Origin: Streptomyces sp. NBC_01445
Lineage (GTDB): Bacteria; Actinomycetota; Actinomycetes; Streptomycetales; Streptomycetaceae
Reading direction: 5' to 3'
Assembly (NCBI RefSeq): GCF_035918235.1
Contig: NZ_CP109485.1
Coordinates: forward strand, 5,332,001-5,396,000
Length of the DNA stretch: 64,000 nucleotides
Shown one piece after another: positions 1 to 9,490 of the stretch (positions are counted from its first letter, which is position 1; each line of letters starts with the position of its first letter). The translations under genes and the position numbers were made by a program. Below the pieces are notes generated by a model that ran no database searches, had not been told where the DNA came from, and worked only from the letters and a program-made list of their open reading frames with translations.

Positions 1-276
1 CGCCTTGCCCGGGTTGAGCTCGAGCTCGATGAGCTGCTGGCGCTCGCCCTGCCGGACCGCGGCCCGGATGACGGCGCGCTCGGCGCCCATGCGGACCAGC
101 GGCGCGTCCGAGGAGACCCGGTGGCTGCCGAGGGTGGCGAGATAGCCGACCGCCTCGACGAGGTTGGTCTTGCCCTGCCCGTTCGGACCCACGAACGCGG
201 TGACGCCCGGATCGAGAGGGACTTCGACCCGGGCGTACGAGCGGAAGTCGGCCAGCGACAGATGCGTCACGTGCAT
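1..276 (-). CDS. recF: RecF, DNA repair ATPase (N-terminal part, runs off window)
   Basis: Partial gene; 92 codons are visible from the ATG at 276 and the frame stays open to base 1. The product starts [19 protein letters not shown] and has the ABC/SMC-type Walker [10 protein letters not shown] at about residues 30-38, as in RecF, which loads RecA at gapped DNA and helps stalled forks. Its place after dnaA-dnaN-gnd on the same strand matches the known Streptomyces order, where gyrB follows further on. The C-terminal signature and Walker B lie outside the window, so only the N-terminal ATPase half is supported directly. Confidence 0.93.
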   Translation of the reverse strand, partial: MHVTHLSLADFRSYARVEVPLDPGVTAFVGPNGQGKTNLVEAVGYLATLGSHRVSSDAPLVRMGAERAVIRAAVRQGERQQLIELELNPGKA

Positions 277-324
277 GGTCGTTCGCCGACCTCCCCCAAG
301 GTGTGGAGCGGGTGTGGATGACTT

Positions 325-354
325 CTTCGTGGAGCTTCGTGGAGCTTCGTGGAC
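325..354. repeat. Three tandem 10-bp repeats between gnd and recF
   Basis: CTTCGTGGAG occurs at 325-334 and 335-344 and again with one change (CTTCGTGGAC) at 345-354, in the 101-bp gap between the recF start and the gnd stop. No function is known to me; it may simply be replication slippage, or affect the spacing of recF expression signals. Confidence 0.7.
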
Positions 355-377
355 GAGGTGTGGGTTCGCTTTGTGGA

Positions 378-1253
378 TTAGCTCTTCTCGACGGCGTGGC
401 CGCCGAACTGGTTACGCAGGGCCGCGATCATCTTCATCTGCGGCGAGTCGTCCTGGCGCGACGCGAAGCGCGCGAAGAGGGAAGCGGTGATCGCGGGCAG
501 CGGCACCGCGTTGTCGATGGCCGCCTCGACCGTCCAGCGGCCCTCTCCGGAGTCGGCGGCGAAGCCGCGCAGCTTGTCCAGGTGCTCGTCGTCGTCCAGC
601 GCGTTGACCGCCAGGTCGAGCAGCCAGGAACGGATGACCGTGCCCTCCTGCCAGGAGCGGAAGACCTCACGCACGTCGGTGACGGAGTCGACCTTCTCCA
701 GGAGCTCCCAGCCCTCGGCATAGGCCTGCATCATGGCGTACTCGATGCCGTTGTGAACCATCTTCGCGAAGTGGCCCGCACCGACCTTGCCCGCGTGGAC
801 GGCGCCGAATTCGCCCTCCGGCTTGAGGGCGTCGAAGATCGGCTGGACCTTGGCGACGTTCTCCTTGCTGCCGCCGTACATCAGCGCGTAGCCGTTCTCC
901 AGGCCCCAGACGCCGCCGGAGACGCCGCAGTCGACGAAGCCGATGTCCTTGATGCCCAGCTCGACGGCGTGCTTCTCGTCGTCGGTCCAGCGCGAGTTAC
1001 CGCCGTCCACCACGACGTCGCCGGGCGAGAGGAGGTCGGCGAGCTCGTCGACGGTGGCCTGGGTCGGGCCGCCGGCGGGCACCATCACCCACACCACACG
1101 CGGGGCCTTGAGCTTGCCCACAAGCTCCCCGAGGCTGTGGACATCCGCGAGGTCGGGATTGCGGTCGTATCCGATGACGGTGTGGCCGGCGCGGCGGATG
1201 CGCTCGCGCATGTTGCCGCCCATCTTGCCGAGACCGACGAGACCGAGCTCCAT
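378..1253 (-). CDS. gnd: 6-phosphogluconate dehydrogenase, short form (Gnd/YqeC type)
   Basis: Product of 291 residues, starting [15 protein letters not shown], a Rossmann fold nucleotide loop. Further family marks are VVDGGNSRW (about 81-89), [13 protein letters not shown] (about 110-122) and [18 protein letters not shown] (about 165-182) with the catalytic Lys and substrate-binding His-Asn. It should oxidise and decarboxylate 6-phosphogluconate to ribulose 5-phosphate. At about 290 residues it is the short class, not the 470-residue class; the acidic YDRNPD after the second strand hints at NAD rather than NADP, which is inference. The frame is open further upstream, but the ATG at 1253 begins the conserved N-terminus. 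It sits between dnaN and recF, as in other Streptomyces. Confidence 0.92.
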   Translation of the reverse strand: MELGLVGLGKMGGNMRERIRRAGHTVIGYDRNPDLADVHSLGELVGKLKAPRVVWVMVPAGGPTQATVDELADLLSPGDVVVDGGNSRWTDDEKHAVELGIKDIGFVDCGVSGGVWGLENGYALMYGGSKENVAKVQPIFDALKPEGEFGAVHAGKVGAGHFAKMVHNGIEYAMMQAYAEGWELLEKVDSVTDVREVFRSWQEGTVIRSWLLDLAVNALDDDEHLDKLRGFAADSGEGRWTVEAAIDNAVPLPAITASLFARFASRQDDSPQMKMIAALRNQFGGHAVEKS

Positions 1254-1430
1254 CAGGTGGTTCCTTAAGTTGCGACCGGGCGTGAGGTGGTGCGTGAGGC
1301 ACTCCCGCACCTGTGTTCCGAGCCTAAGCCTGGGGGTACCACCCACGCCTTTCGGGCAGAGGGGGAGTTCACGCACACCTGTGGGCATAGCCGCTCAGGC
1401 GAACGCCCGGCGGCCATGCCCTGTGGAGCG

Positions 1431-2561
1431 TCAGCCCGACAGCCGCACCGGCATGATCAGGTACTTGTACGCGTCGTCCGCCTCGGCGTCCACGGCCGGC
1501 CTGCCGCTGAGCAGCGCCGGCTTCGTGGAGGTCGTGAAGGAGAGCTGGGCGACCGGGGAGTCGATCGCGCTCAGACCGTCCAGCAGGAACGTCGGGTTGA
1601 AGGCGATCGAGATGTCGTCGCCGTCGAGCTGGGCGTCGACCCTTTCCACAGCCTGTGCGTCGTCGCTGGAGCCGGCCTCCAGGATCAGCACGCCCTGCTC
1701 GAAGCTGAGCCGCACCGGGGTGTTGCGCTCGGCGACGAGGGCCACACGCTTGACGGCCTCCACGAAGGGGGCGGTCTCGATGACGGCCACGGAGTTGAAC
1801 TCCGTCGGGAACAGGGTGCGGTACTTCGGCAGGTCGCCCTCGAGTAGACGCGTCGTCGTACGGCGGCCGGCGCCCTCGAAGCCGATGAGACCCTCACCGG
1901 CGCCGGAGCCCGACAGGGCCAGGGTGACCGTGTCACCGCTGGTGAGCGCCTTGGCGGTGTCCAGGAGCGTCTTGGCGGGCACCAGGGCGACCGCGGACGC
2001 CTCGGGGTCTTCCGGCTTCCACAGGAACTCGCGGACCGCGAAGCGGTAGCGGTCGGTGGACGCCAGAGTGACCGTGTCGCCCTCGATCTCGATGCGCACA
2101 CCCGTGAGTACCGGCAGGGTGTCGTCACGGCCCGCGGCGATGGCCACCTGGGCCGCGGCGGAGGCGAAGACCTCACCGGGGACGGTGCCCGTCGCGGTCG
2201 GCATCTGCGGCAGCGCCGGGTACTCCTCCACAGGCAGGGTGTGGAGTGTGAATCGCGAGGAGCCACAGACCACGGTCGCTCGTACACCGTCTGTGGAAAT
2301 CTCCACCGGACGGTTCGGCAGGGCACGGCAGATGTCTGCCAGGAGCCGGCCGGAGACGAGGACCGTGCCCTCTTCGTCGATCTCCGCGTCGACCGAGACC
2401 CGCGCCGAGACCTCGTAGTCGAAGCTCGACAGGCTCAGTGCGCCCTCCTCGGCCTTCAGGAGAAGGCCCGCGAGGACAGGCGCAGGCGGTCGGGCCGGGA
2501 GGCTGCGCGCCGCCCAGGCCACTGCCTCCGCGAGTACATCGCGTTCCACCCGGATCTTCAC
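1431..2561 (-). CDS. dnaN: DNA polymerase III beta subunit (sliding clamp)
   Basis: 376 residues, starting MKIRVERDVLAEAVAWAARSL, the normal length for a bacterial beta clamp with three clamp domains in tandem. The last residues YKYLIMPVRLSG match the conserved clamp C-terminus (MPVR/MPMR ending). It forms the ring that tethers Pol III and other partners to DNA. The gene starts at the dnaN-side edge of oriC and is transcribed away from it, in the same direction as dnaA. The upstream strand has a GGAGG-like ribosome site (GGAGGCGGCTTACG before the ATG). Confidence 0.97.
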   Translation of the reverse strand: MKIRVERDVLAEAVAWAARSLPARPPAPVLAGLLLKAEEGALSLSSFDYEVSARVSVDAEIDEEGTVLVSGRLLADICRALPNRPVEISTDGVRATVVCGSSRFTLHTLPVEEYPALPQMPTATGTVPGEVFASAAAQVAIAAGRDDTLPVLTGVRIEIEGDTVTLASTDRYRFAVREFLWKPEDPEASAVALVPAKTLLDTAKALTSGDTVTLALSGSGAGEGLIGFEGAGRRTTTRLLEGDLPKYRTLFPTEFNSVAVIETAPFVEAVKRVALVAERNTPVRLSFEQGVLILEAGSSDDAQAVERVDAQLDGDDISIAFNPTFLLDGLSAIDSPVAQLSFTTSTKPALLSGRPAVDAEADDAYKYLIMPVRLSG

Positions 2562-3170
2562 CGTAAGCCGCCTCCTGCTGTTGCTGGCTGCTCTCGCCCT
2601 GCGTTGGTCTTCGGTCTTCGTCGTGTGACTCGGTGTCGCTCAGCCGCCACATGGGAAGGACACCGGGGAACAGTCTGACGTACGGCGCTGACAGTCGTTG
2701 CCGCTCGGGGTCAAGTCGTGCCGACCCGCTGTCGGGCACCGGACCCCGAGTTGTGCACAGCCCCCACTTCAATCCTGATTCCCAGCTATCTCTAGTTGGG
2801 AGTAGTAGTAGGGGCTGTGGAAACCGTGGATAACTGCCTTTTCGCAGGTCAGAGTCGGTTTTTTGTCCACCGGGCCTGTGGGCGCGAGCGGTGGACAACC
2901 GGGGTTCTCTGTGGACGGGGAAAAGTTCTGCACACCCGATGCACAGGCCGGGGCCACTTCTCCCCAGGGCTGTCCCCAGCTTTTCCCCGGTTCCCCACAG
3001 CCCAATCACACGCCCTGATGTGACGCCTTTCACTCGGCACGGTGATTCCACGCGTTCTGTTGCCGAACAGTGGACAGCTGTGTGGAGAAGCCGCCCGCAG
3101 CTGTGCACAAGGGCCTCTGACCTGTGGGTCGACGGTGGACAACGAAACCCACACCCTGTGGAGGAAGATC

Positions 3171-3179
3171 TTGTCCACA
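3171..3179 (+). promoter_or_regulatory. Perfect DnaA box in oriC
   Basis: TTGTCCACA, the exact Streptomyces consensus, followed by another near-box (TTGTCCACG) at 3195-3203 in the same orientation. The pair lies in AGATCTTGTCCACAG and the related text 24 bp later. Confidence 0.85.
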
Positions 3180-3386
3180 GCCTGTGGAGATCTTTTGTCC
3201 ACGAATCCACAGCCGTCTGACCTGGTCTGATGGTCATTCAGCGCGGGGCCCTGTGGACACAGTCTGGACAACTTGGCAGTCCCCAGGGTGTGGACGCAAG
3301 AAAGTCCGCACATCTGTGGAGAAGACCCGTAACCAGGGACCGGAATCGAACATCGCGTCCGGCCGCCCCGTCCCGCCGCAACGAAG

Positions 3387-3420
3387 AAGGGCGCCCCAGG
3401 AGTTGTCCCGGGGCGCCCTT
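3387..3420 (-). terminator. Hairpin terminator downstream of dnaA
   Basis: Inverted repeat with arms AAGGGCGCCCC and GGGGCGCCCTT around a 12-nt loop, 33 bp after the dnaA stop and before the first strong DnaA boxes. It would stop dnaA transcription before it enters oriC. Confidence 0.75.
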
Positions 3421-3452
3421 CGACGTCGTACAGAGGGGTCTGAAGGCCGCTG

Positions 3453-5489
3453 TCAGCCGTTCTTGATGCGGTTGGTGAGCTCGGTGACCTGGTTGTAGAT
3501 GGACCGCCGCTCGGCCATCAGCGCACGGATCTTGCGGTCCGCGTGCATGACGGTCGTGTGGTCGCGGCCGCCGAACTGCGCCCCGATCTTCGGCAGGGAC
3601 AGGTCGGTGAGTTCACGGCACAGGTACATCGCGATCTGGCGTGCCGTCACCAGGACGCGGCTGCGCGACGATCCGCACAGGTCCTCCACCGTCAGGCCGA
3701 AGTAGTCGGCCGTCGCCGCCATGATCGCCGTCGCCGTGATCTCGGGGGCCGAGTCCTCGCCGCCGGGGATCAGGTCCTTGAGGACGATCTCCGTCAGACC
3801 GAGGTCCACCGGCTGCCGGTTCAGCGACGCGAAGGCCGTGACCCGGATCAGCGCCCCCTCCAGCTCGCGGATGTTGCGCGAGATGCGGGACGCGATGAAC
3901 TCGAGGACCTCCGGCGGAGCATTCAGCTGCTCCTGCACCGCCTTCTTACGAAGGATGGCGATACGGGTCTCCAGCTCGGGCGGCTGGACGTCGGTGATCA
4001 GACCCCACTCGAAGCGGTTGCGCAGCCGGTCCTCCAGGGTCACCAGCTGCTTGGGCGGCCGGTCACTGGAGAGCACGATCTGCTTGTTCGCGTTGTGGAG
4101 CGTGTTGAAGGTGTGGAAGAACTCCTCCTGCGTCGACTCCTTGTCCGCGAGGAACTGGATGTCGTCGACAAGAAGGATGTCCATCTCGCGGTACCGCTTG
4201 CGGAAACTGTCGCCCTTGCCGTCGCGGATCGAGTTGATGAACTCGTTCGTGAACTCCTCCGAGCTCACGTAGCGCACGCGCGTACCCGGGTACAGACTGC
4301 GTGCGTAGTGCCCGATCGCGTGCAGCAGGTGGGTCTTGCCGAGCCCCGACTCTCCATAGATGAAGAGGGGGTTGTACGCCTTCGCCGGCGCCTCGGCGAC
4401 GGCGACCGCGGCCGCGTGGGCGAAACGGTTCGAGGCACCGATGACGAAGGTGTCGAACAGGTACTTCGGGTTCAGTCGCGCGGTCGGCTCGCCGGGGCCC
4501 GTCGCGGGCGCGGGCTGCGCGGCGAGCGGTCCGGGGGCTCCACTGGGGACACCGCGTCCCGTGCGCCCGTCCTGCCCGGGGCGGCCCCCCATGGGACCGT
4601 CGTTGAGATCACGGCGCTCGTGCCGGCCGTGCCGCCCCTGACGGTCGGACATCTGCTGCTCGTACGACGACCGCTCGGACTGCTGCTCGTATCCGGAGCG
4701 CTCGACCTGCTGGTCGTAACCATTGCGGTCCGACTGCTGGTCGTATCCCGTCCGGTCCGGTTGCTGGTCGTAGGGCGACCGCTCCTGCTGCTCATAGGGA
4801 GAGCGTTCCTGCTGCTGTTCGTAAGGGGAGCGCTCGTTCTGCTGCTCGTAGGGGGAGCGTTCCTGCTGCCGGTAGTCGTGCTGCGGCTGCTGGGGCGGGT
4901 TCGCGTACGGGTCGCGCTCGGGGAAACCGAGCCGCGGCTGCTGCCAGCTGTACTCGTCCTGCGACCGCGGCCAGGCGCCCGGTTCCGGACGCTGATAGTC
5001 CGGGTACGCGGGGCGGGCGGTCGGGAGCTGGTCGGCGCGGGCGCCCTGGGACTGATCACCGCGGGGGCCCTGCGCATGGTCGTCAGAGCGGCGGCCGTAC
5101 GGGTCGTACGGCTCGTGGGCCTGGTTCTGGCCCTGGTTCTGGGCCGGCGGCAGCTCGGGCTCTTCGTAGCGGTGCTGCGGTACGGGGGGTGCGGACGGGA
5201 CGGGCTGTTCACCGACGGAGTCGTCGACCGTGATCGCGATCCGGATCGGGCGGCCGCACTCGCGGCTCAGCGTCTCGGCCACGACCGGCGCGAGCCGTCC
5301 CTCGAGTACGCCCTTCGCGAACTCGTTCGGAACGGCGAGCAGCGCGGTGTCGGCGACCAGCGCGAGAGGCTGGCAGCGCCGGATCCAGTGTTCGTCCTTC
5401 GTCTCGACGCCCTGCCCACGGCCCTCCCCGAGGAGCTGCTCCAGAACTCGTGGCCACACTGCGGCAAGATCGGCAGGTACGTCAGCCAC
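3453..5489 (-). CDS. dnaA: Chromosomal replication initiator DnaA with a very long, repeat-bearing linker
   Basis: 678 residues. Domain I (about 1-90, [20 protein letters not shown]) is followed by a polar linker of roughly 240 residues. The AAA+ domain has Walker [10 protein letters not shown] at about 379-387 and Walker [10 protein letters not shown] at about 438-446. The C-terminal DNA-binding signature [15 protein letters not shown] precedes the end. Streptomyces DnaA is known for a long domain II; here residues about 207-280 are nine imperfect copies of an 8-9 residue unit of the type [16 protein letters not shown]. DnaA binds the boxes in the adjacent oriC and opens the duplex. A perfect DnaA box upstream at 5625 suggests self-control, as reported for Streptomyces dnaA. 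Confidence 0.98.
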   Translation of the reverse strand: MADVPADLAAVWPRVLEQLLGEGRGQGVETKDEHWIRRCQPLALVADTALLAVPNEFAKGVLEGRLAPVVAETLSRECGRPIRIAITVDDSVGEQPVPSAPPVPQHRYEEPELPPAQNQGQNQAHEPYDPYGRRSDDHAQGPRGDQSQGARADQLPTARPAYPDYQRPEPGAWPRSQDEYSWQQPRLGFPERDPYANPPQQPQHDYRQQERSPYEQQNERSPYEQQQERSPYEQQERSPYDQQPDRTGYDQQSDRNGYDQQVERSGYEQQSERSSYEQQMSDRQGRHGRHERRDLNDGPMGGRPGQDGRTGRGVPSGAPGPLAAQPAPATGPGEPTARLNPKYLFDTFVIGASNRFAHAAAVAVAEAPAKAYNPLFIYGESGLGKTHLLHAIGHYARSLYPGTRVRYVSSEEFTNEFINSIRDGKGDSFRKRYREMDILLVDDIQFLADKESTQEEFFHTFNTLHNANKQIVLSSDRPPKQLVTLEDRLRNRFEWGLITDVQPPELETRIAILRKKAVQEQLNAPPEVLEFIASRISRNIRELEGALIRVTAFASLNRQPVDLGLTEIVLKDLIPGGEDSAPEITATAIMAATADYFGLTVEDLCGSSRSRVLVTARQIAMYLCRELTDLSLPKIGAQFGGRDHTTVMHADRKIRALMAERRSIYNQVTELTNRIKNG
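4650..4871 (-). repeat. Tandem 24-27 bp repeats encoding the DnaA linker
   Basis: Within dnaA domain II, roughly nine imperfect tandem units encode [12 protein letters not shown] peptides; first units are nearly identical (ERSPYEQQ four times) and later ones drift ([32 protein letters not shown]). All copies keep the frame. Confidence 0.85.
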
Positions 5490-5864
5490 AAGGCACGCTC
5501 TCTCGCAGGTCCCACGAAGGTGTGGTTCTGGGACGGGTCGGAAGAAAATCGGGGTGGTGCGGTGAGAAGGGAACGAATCGGAGTTCAGCCACGGTAGTCA
5601 GGGCAACCGGTGCGGTTCAAGTTGTTGTCCACAGGCTGTGCACAGTGTCCCTCACCCGATGCCGGTTTGACCGGATGGACTAGCCGCGCGTACCGTGACC
5701 AGGTCGAGTTGTCGATGGCTGCTGCCGCCTGCCTCCGATGGGCAAAGATCACGATCTGTGATTGTGAAGCGGTGCACTCGGTGCGTATACGCGAGCTTCT
5801 CGTGGGCGCACGGTGACAGCCAGGCGATGTCCCGCCACTACACGATCATTTCTGGAGCCCCCGA
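5490..5864. promoter_or_regulatory. Divergent dnaA / rpmH promoter region
   Basis: A 375-bp gap between two divergently transcribed genes. It holds a perfect DnaA box at 5625-5633 with TGTGCACAG right after it, and short inverted text (ATCACGATCTGTGAT near 5748-5762). Promoters for both genes must lie here, but I cannot assign hexamers with confidence. Open frames inside it have no coding look. Confidence 0.7.
5625..5633 (+). promoter_or_regulatory. Perfect DnaA box upstream of dnaA
   Basis: TTGTCCACA, 136 bp upstream of the dnaA start. It fits DnaA autoregulation and could also touch the rpmH promoter. Confidence 0.8.
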
Positions 5865-6002
5865 GTGAGCAAGCGCACCTTCCAGCCGAACAACCGTCGT
5901 CGCGCCAAGACCCACGGCTTCCGCCTGCGGATGCGTACCCGTGCCGGCCGCGCGATTCTCGCGAACCGCCGTGGCAAGGGTCGCGCCGAGCTGTCCGCCT
6001 GA
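5865..6002 (+). CDS. rpmH: 50S ribosomal protein L34
   Basis: A 45-residue protein starting at [23 protein letters not shown], very basic and the exact length and sequence type of L34 ([19 protein letters not shown]). GGAG at 5854-5857 serves as ribosome site. It heads the conserved rpmH-rnpA-yidD-yidC-jag-rsmG series running away from dnaA. Confidence 0.98.
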   Translation: MSKRTFQPNNRRRAKTHGFRLRMRTRAGRAILANRRGKGRAELSA

Positions 6003-6020
6003 TCGCGTACAGGTCATGAC

Positions 6021-6392
6021 GTGCTGCCTTCCGAGAATCGGCTGAGGCGGCGCGAAGACTTCGCGACCGCGGTACGCCGAGGACGTCGGGCCGGCCGCCC
6101 GCTCCTTGTCGTCCATCTACGTAGCGGTGCAACGGACCCGCACGCGCCTGGGGAGAGCGTTCCCCCGACGCGTGCGGGTTTCGTCGTCAGCAAGGCAGTC
6201 GGTGGAGCTGTCGTACGTACCGCGGTGAAGCGCAGGCTTCGCCACCTCATGCGCGACCGACTCGCACTTTTGTCCCCCGGTAGCCTGGTAGTCGTACGTG
6301 CGTTGCCCGGCTCGGGTGACGCCGACCATGCAGAGCTGGCCCGAGACCTGGACGCCGCCCTTCAGCGGCTGCTGGGAGGGGGCGCGCGATGA
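6021..6392 (+). CDS. rnpA: Ribonuclease P protein component
   Basis: 123 residues from a GTG start 18 nt after rpm[22 protein letters not shown] is the usual RnpA N-terminus, and the RNR-like motif appears as [12 protein letters not shown] (about 70-81). It binds the catalytic RNase P RNA and helps process tRNA 5' ends. The stop overlaps the yidD start by ATGA, so the two are translationally coupled. Confidence 0.96.
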   Translation: MLPSENRLRRREDFATAVRRGRRAGRPLLVVHLRSGATDPHAPGESVPPTRAGFVVSKAVGGAVVRTAVKRRLRHLMRDRLALLSPGSLVVVRALPGSGDADHAELARDLDAALQRLLGGGAR

Positions 6393-6748
6393 AATACCCG
6401 TTGCTTGCTTTGATCAAGCTCTACCAGTGGACCATCAGCCCTCTGCTGGGGCCTGTGTGCAAGTACTACCCGTCGTGTTCCCACTACGGCTTCACAGCGA
6501 TCGACCGCCATGGTGCGATCAAGGGAACAGCTCTCACCGCCTGGCGCATCCTCCGGTGCAACCCGTGGTCGCTCGGCGGTGTCGACCACGTTCCGCCGCG
6601 CAAGCGTCCGCGGTGGCACGAAATGCTGCGTAACGCCTGGCGCGAACGCAAGGGCGGGCCTTCCGCCGCCGGCGCGCCTTCAGAGTGTGGCCACACCAGC
6701 CCCTCGAGCCCCGCCGCCGAGACCCCGTCCCATGCTCAAGGAGCTTGA
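6389..6748 (+). CDS. yidD: Membrane protein insertion efficiency factor YidD
   Basis: 119 residues, [21 protein letters not shown], with the conserved cysteines in [11 protein letters not shown] and [11 protein letters not shown]. YidD helps YidC insert membrane proteins. About 40 residues of variable, serine/alanine-rich tail follow the core, longer than in E. coli (85 residues). It overlaps rnpA by 4 bp and is 3 bp from yidC. Confidence 0.95.
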   Translation: MKYPLLALIKLYQWTISPLLGPVCKYYPSCSHYGFTAIDRHGAIKGTALTAWRILRCNPWSLGGVDHVPPRKRPRWHEMLRNAWRERKGGPSAAGAPSECGHTSPSSPAAETPSHAQGA

Positions 6749-6751
6749 TTA

Positions 6752-8041
6752 GTGGACACGATTGCCGGTTTTTTCAGTTTCATCACGACACCAGTTTCGT
6801 GGGTCATCGTCCAGTTCCACTCGTTGTACGGGGCGATCTTCGGCCCGGACACGGGCTGGGCCTGGGGCCTGTCCATCGTGTCCCTGGTGATCCTGATCCG
6901 TATCTGCCTGATCCCGCTCTTCGTGAAGCAGATCAAGGCCACTCGGGCGATGCAGACACTGCAGCCCGAGATGAAGAAGATCCAGGAGCGCTACAAGAAC
7001 GACAAGCAGCGCCAGTCCGAAGAGATGATGAAGCTGTACAAGGAGACGGGTACTAATCCGCTCTCCTCGTGCCTTCCCATCCTGGCGCAGTCCCCGTTCT
7101 TCTTTGCCCTGTACCACGTGCTCAACGGCATCGCGACGGGCACCACGATCGGTGTCATCGACGACAACCTGCTGGCGAGCGCGCGTAAGGCGCACATCTT
7201 CGGCGCCCCGCTCGCGGCCAAGTTCACGGACTCCGCGGACAAGGTCGCCTCGCTCGGCGCCACGCTGACCGACGTCCGCGTCGTCACCGCGATCATGATC
7301 GTCCTGATGTCGGCGTCGCAGTTCTACACGCAGCGCCAGCTGATGACGAAGAACGTCGACATGACGGTCAAGACGCCGTTCATGCAGCAGCAGAAGATGC
7401 TGATGTACGTCTTCCCGGTCATGTTCGCCGTCTTCGGCATCAACTTCCCGGTCGGTGTTCTCGTCTACTGGCTGACCACCAACGTGTGGACCATGGGCCA
7501 GCAGATGTACGTCATCCGCCAGAACCCCACCCCGGGCAGCAAGGCCCAGGCCGCCCACCTGGAGCGCCTGCTCAAGCACGTCACGCACGCCGAGAAGACC
7601 CGCAACCGTCGGGAGCGCGGCATCGTGAAGGCGATCGTCGCCAAGGGCCGCGACCGCAACGAGTTCGAGCGCAAGTTCATCAACGGCCTGACCAAGGTGA
7701 GCCTCGCCGCCCAGGCGGACGGAACGGTCATCAAGAGCGCGGCCGGCACCCTGACCGAGGACGAGGACGGGACTCAGACGACGGGCGGTACGCCGAAGCG
7801 GCAGCAGCCCAAGCGCCAGTCCAAGTCGCAGCGCCAGCACGGCACGGCCCAGGGCGCAGCCAAGGACGAGTCCGAAGCGCCCGAGCCCATGTCCCTCGAG
7901 AAGAAGGACGAGGCGGAAGACGCCAAGCCGGAGGCCAAGCAGACCGGTGGCAAGCCCGCTTCCGGCACCCCTGCCCGCAGCAAAGCCAAGTCCGGACAGC
8001 GCAAGGGCCCGCAGCGGCCCAAGTCCCCGTCCAAGAAGTAA
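6752..8041 (+). CDS. yidC: Membrane protein insertase YidC/OxaA
   Basis: 429 residues from a GTG start. Hydrophobic segments match the five-helix YidC core: [33 protein letters not shown], an [20 protein letters not shown] cytoplasmic hairpin, then [14 protein letters not shown], [15 protein letters not shown] and [29 protein letters not shown]. The last 150 residues are a long basic and acidic tail rich in Lys, Gln and Glu, typical of Gram-positive YidC that contact ribosomes. It inserts membrane proteins with or without SecYEG. Confidence 0.96.
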   Translation: MDTIAGFFSFITTPVSWVIVQFHSLYGAIFGPDTGWAWGLSIVSLVILIRICLIPLFVKQIKATRAMQTLQPEMKKIQERYKNDKQRQSEEMMKLYKETGTNPLSSCLPILAQSPFFFALYHVLNGIATGTTIGVIDDNLLASARKAHIFGAPLAAKFTDSADKVASLGATLTDVRVVTAIMIVLMSASQFYTQRQLMTKNVDMTVKTPFMQQQKMLMYVFPVMFAVFGINFPVGVLVYWLTTNVWTMGQQMYVIRQNPTPGSKAQAAHLERLLKHVTHAEKTRNRRERGIVKAIVAKGRDRNEFERKFINGLTKVSLAAQADGTVIKSAAGTLTEDEDGTQTTGGTPKRQQPKRQSKSQRQHGTAQGAAKDESEAPEPMSLEKKDEAEDAKPEAKQTGGKPASGTPARSKAKSGQRKGPQRPKSPSKK

Positions 8042-8056
8042 GAAGGAGTCCATCCC

Positions 8057-8572
8057 GTGACGGAAGGCACCACCACCTCCGCCGCTCCTGAGGGCAGCGA
8101 CACCCTGACTCGCCTCGAGCAGGAAGGCGAGATCGCGGCGGACTACCTCGAGGGTCTGCTGGACATCGCCGACCTCGACGGCGACATCGACATGGACGTC
8201 GAGGCCGACCGCGCCGCCGTCTCGATCGTCAGCGACTCGTCCGGCCGCGATCTGCAGAAGCTGGTCGGCCGCGACGGTGAGGTCCTCGAGGCCCTCCAGG
8301 AGCTGACCCGCCTGGCGGTCCACCGGGAGACCGGGGACCGCAGCCGCCTCATGCTGGACATCGCCGGATACCGCGCGAAGAAGCGTGCGGAGCTCTCCGA
8401 GCTGGGCGCCAAGGCCGCGGCCGAGGTGAAGAGCAACGGCGAGCCGGTCAAGCTCGACCCGATGACGCCCTTCGAGCGCAAGGTCGTCCACGACGCGGTC
8501 AAGGCCGCCGGCCTGCGCAGCGAGTCCGAGGGCGAGGAGCCGCAGCGCTTCGTCGTCGTGCTCCCTGCCTGA
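8057..8572 (+). CDS. jag: Jag/KhpB RNA-binding protein (KH + R3H domains)
   Basis: 171 residues from a GTG start with a good AAGGAG site. A KH-like domain includes GRDGEVLEALQELTRLAV (about 73-90) and an R3H domain follows with LDPMTPFERKVVHDAV (conserved Arg and His) near 133-150. The Jag-N domain of firmicutes is missing, as in other actinobacteria. The product is a small RNA-binding partner; it lies between yidC and rsmG as usual. Confidence 0.93.
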   Translation: MTEGTTTSAAPEGSDTLTRLEQEGEIAADYLEGLLDIADLDGDIDMDVEADRAAVSIVSDSSGRDLQKLVGRDGEVLEALQELTRLAVHRETGDRSRLMLDIAGYRAKKRAELSELGAKAAAEVKSNGEPVKLDPMTPFERKVVHDAVKAAGLRSESEGEEPQRFVVVLPA

Positions 8573-8588
8573 GCGGTACGTCGCTCTA

Positions 8589-8616
8589 CGGCCCCGTCTG
8601 TTCGCAGGCGGGGCCG
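8589..8616 (+). terminator. Hairpin between jag and rsmG
   Basis: CGGCCCCG and CGGGGCCG arms with an inner CTG/CAG pair, followed by ATCTTTGT. It lies 17 bp after the jag stop, so it may partly separate rsmG from the upstream operon. Confidence 0.65.
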
Positions 8617-8678
8617 ATCTTTGTCAGCCTGATAGTCAGCCACCCAACGCGGTAGCGCGGTACGGAAGGACGGTCCAC

Positions 8679-9395
8679 GTGACGGAGGCAGCAGAGCTTC
8701 CCCCGGCTCCTGAACAGGCCCGAGCGGTATTCGGCGAGCGCTACACGGACGCGGTCCGGTACGCGGAGCTGCTGGCCGACGCGGGGGTGCAGCGTGGTCT
8801 CATCGGTCCCCGGGAAGTGCCCCGGCTGTGGGAGCGGCACATCCTGAACTGCGCCGTGCTGTCCGAGGTCGTGCCGGAGGGCGTGACCGTGTGCGACGTG
8901 GGCTCCGGCGCCGGGCTGCCCGGTATCCCGCTGGCCCTGGTCAGGCCCGACCTGAAGATCACGCTCCTGGAGCCGCTGCTGCGGCGCACGACCTTCCTCA
9001 CCGAGGTCGTCGAGCTCCTCGGACTCGATCATGTGACCGTGGTCCGCGGCCGCGCCGAGGAGGTTCTCGGCAAGCTGACTCCCGTCCATGTGGTGACGGC
9101 GCGCGCTGTCGCTCCGCTGGACCGCCTCGCGGCGTGGGGCGTTCCGCTGCTGCGGCCGTACGGCGAGATGCTTGCCCTCAAGGGGGACACCGCCGAGGAA
9201 GAGGTCAAGAGTGCGGGGGCCGCCCTGAGCAAGCTCGGTGCGGTGGCCACCTCGGTGCTGCATGTCGGTGAGGGCGTGGTGGATCCCCTCTCGACCGTGG
9301 TGCGCGTCGAGGTCGGCGAGAGCCCCGGCGGTGTGCGGTTCGCGGCGAAGCGCGCCAAGGCGGCTCGCGTCGGGCGGGTCCGGCGTCGACGCTGA
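8679..9395 (+). CDS. rsmG: 16S rRNA (guanine-N7) methyltransferase RsmG (GidB)
   Basis: 238 residues from GTG, with the S-adenosylmethionine loop VCDVGSGAGLPGIPLAL at about 71-87 and RGRAEE at about 123-128. RsmG methylates G527 (E. coli numbering) in the 530 loop; loss gives low-level streptomycin resistance, and in Streptomyces can raise antibiotic production. The C-terminus is Arg/Lys-rich. It is the last gene before the parAB locus. Confidence 0.95.
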   Translation: MTEAAELPPAPEQARAVFGERYTDAVRYAELLADAGVQRGLIGPREVPRLWERHILNCAVLSEVVPEGVTVCDVGSGAGLPGIPLALVRPDLKITLLEPLLRRTTFLTEVVELLGLDHVTVVRGRAEEVLGKLTPVHVVTARAVAPLDRLAAWGVPLLRPYGEMLALKGDTAEEEVKSAGAALSKLGAVATSVLHVGEGVVDPLSTVVRVEVGESPGGVRFAAKRAKAARVGRVRRRR

Positions 9396-9457
9396 CGTCG
9401 CTCCTCGTCTACGAGGCGTCCGCTGTGTTCTAGGCGACAGTTCGCTTCTTGCGGTGA

Positions 9458-9490
9458 TGGCCGCTCGGGTCTATGAGACCCGAGCGGCCA
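9458..9490 (+). terminator. Strong terminator after rsmG
   Basis: Perfect arms TGGCCGCTCGGGTCT / AGACCCGAGCGGCCA with a 3-nt loop, followed by CTGCTTTTT, an intrinsic terminator with a T run, 63 bp past the rsmG stop. Confidence 0.9.

Larger units (their letters stand above)
2562..3452. other. oriC: oriC, chromosomal replication origin (dnaN-dnaA intergenic region)
   Basis: An 891-bp gene-free stretch between dnaN and dnaA, crowded with 9-mers matching the Streptomyces DnaA box TTGTCCACA or its complement. The only perfect copy I found is 3171-3179. One-mismatch copies include 2751-2759 (TTGTGCACA), 2863-2871, 2890-2898, 3081-3089, 3102-3110, 3134-3142, 3195-3203, 3252-3260, 3263-3271 and 3315-3323; TTATCCACG lies at 2825-2833. 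Weaker ones lie at 2816, 2910, 2991, 3157, 3183 and 3289. The boxes occur in both orientations and fall in two main clusters (2750-2920 and 3065-3325), separated by a sparser C-rich stretch around 2921-3064. The number and layout match the roughly nineteen boxes known for Streptomyces oriC. No long AT-rich repeat like that of E. coli is obvious. Confidence 0.95.

Noticed and set aside
303..1268. 321-residue plus-strand frame over gnd
   Set aside because: Shadow on the opposite strand of gnd; the minus-strand protein matches a known family throughout.
3543..5597. 684-residue plus-strand frame opposite dnaA
   Set aside because: Shadow of dnaA in high G+C DNA; composition is Arg/Val/Leu-rich with no domain.
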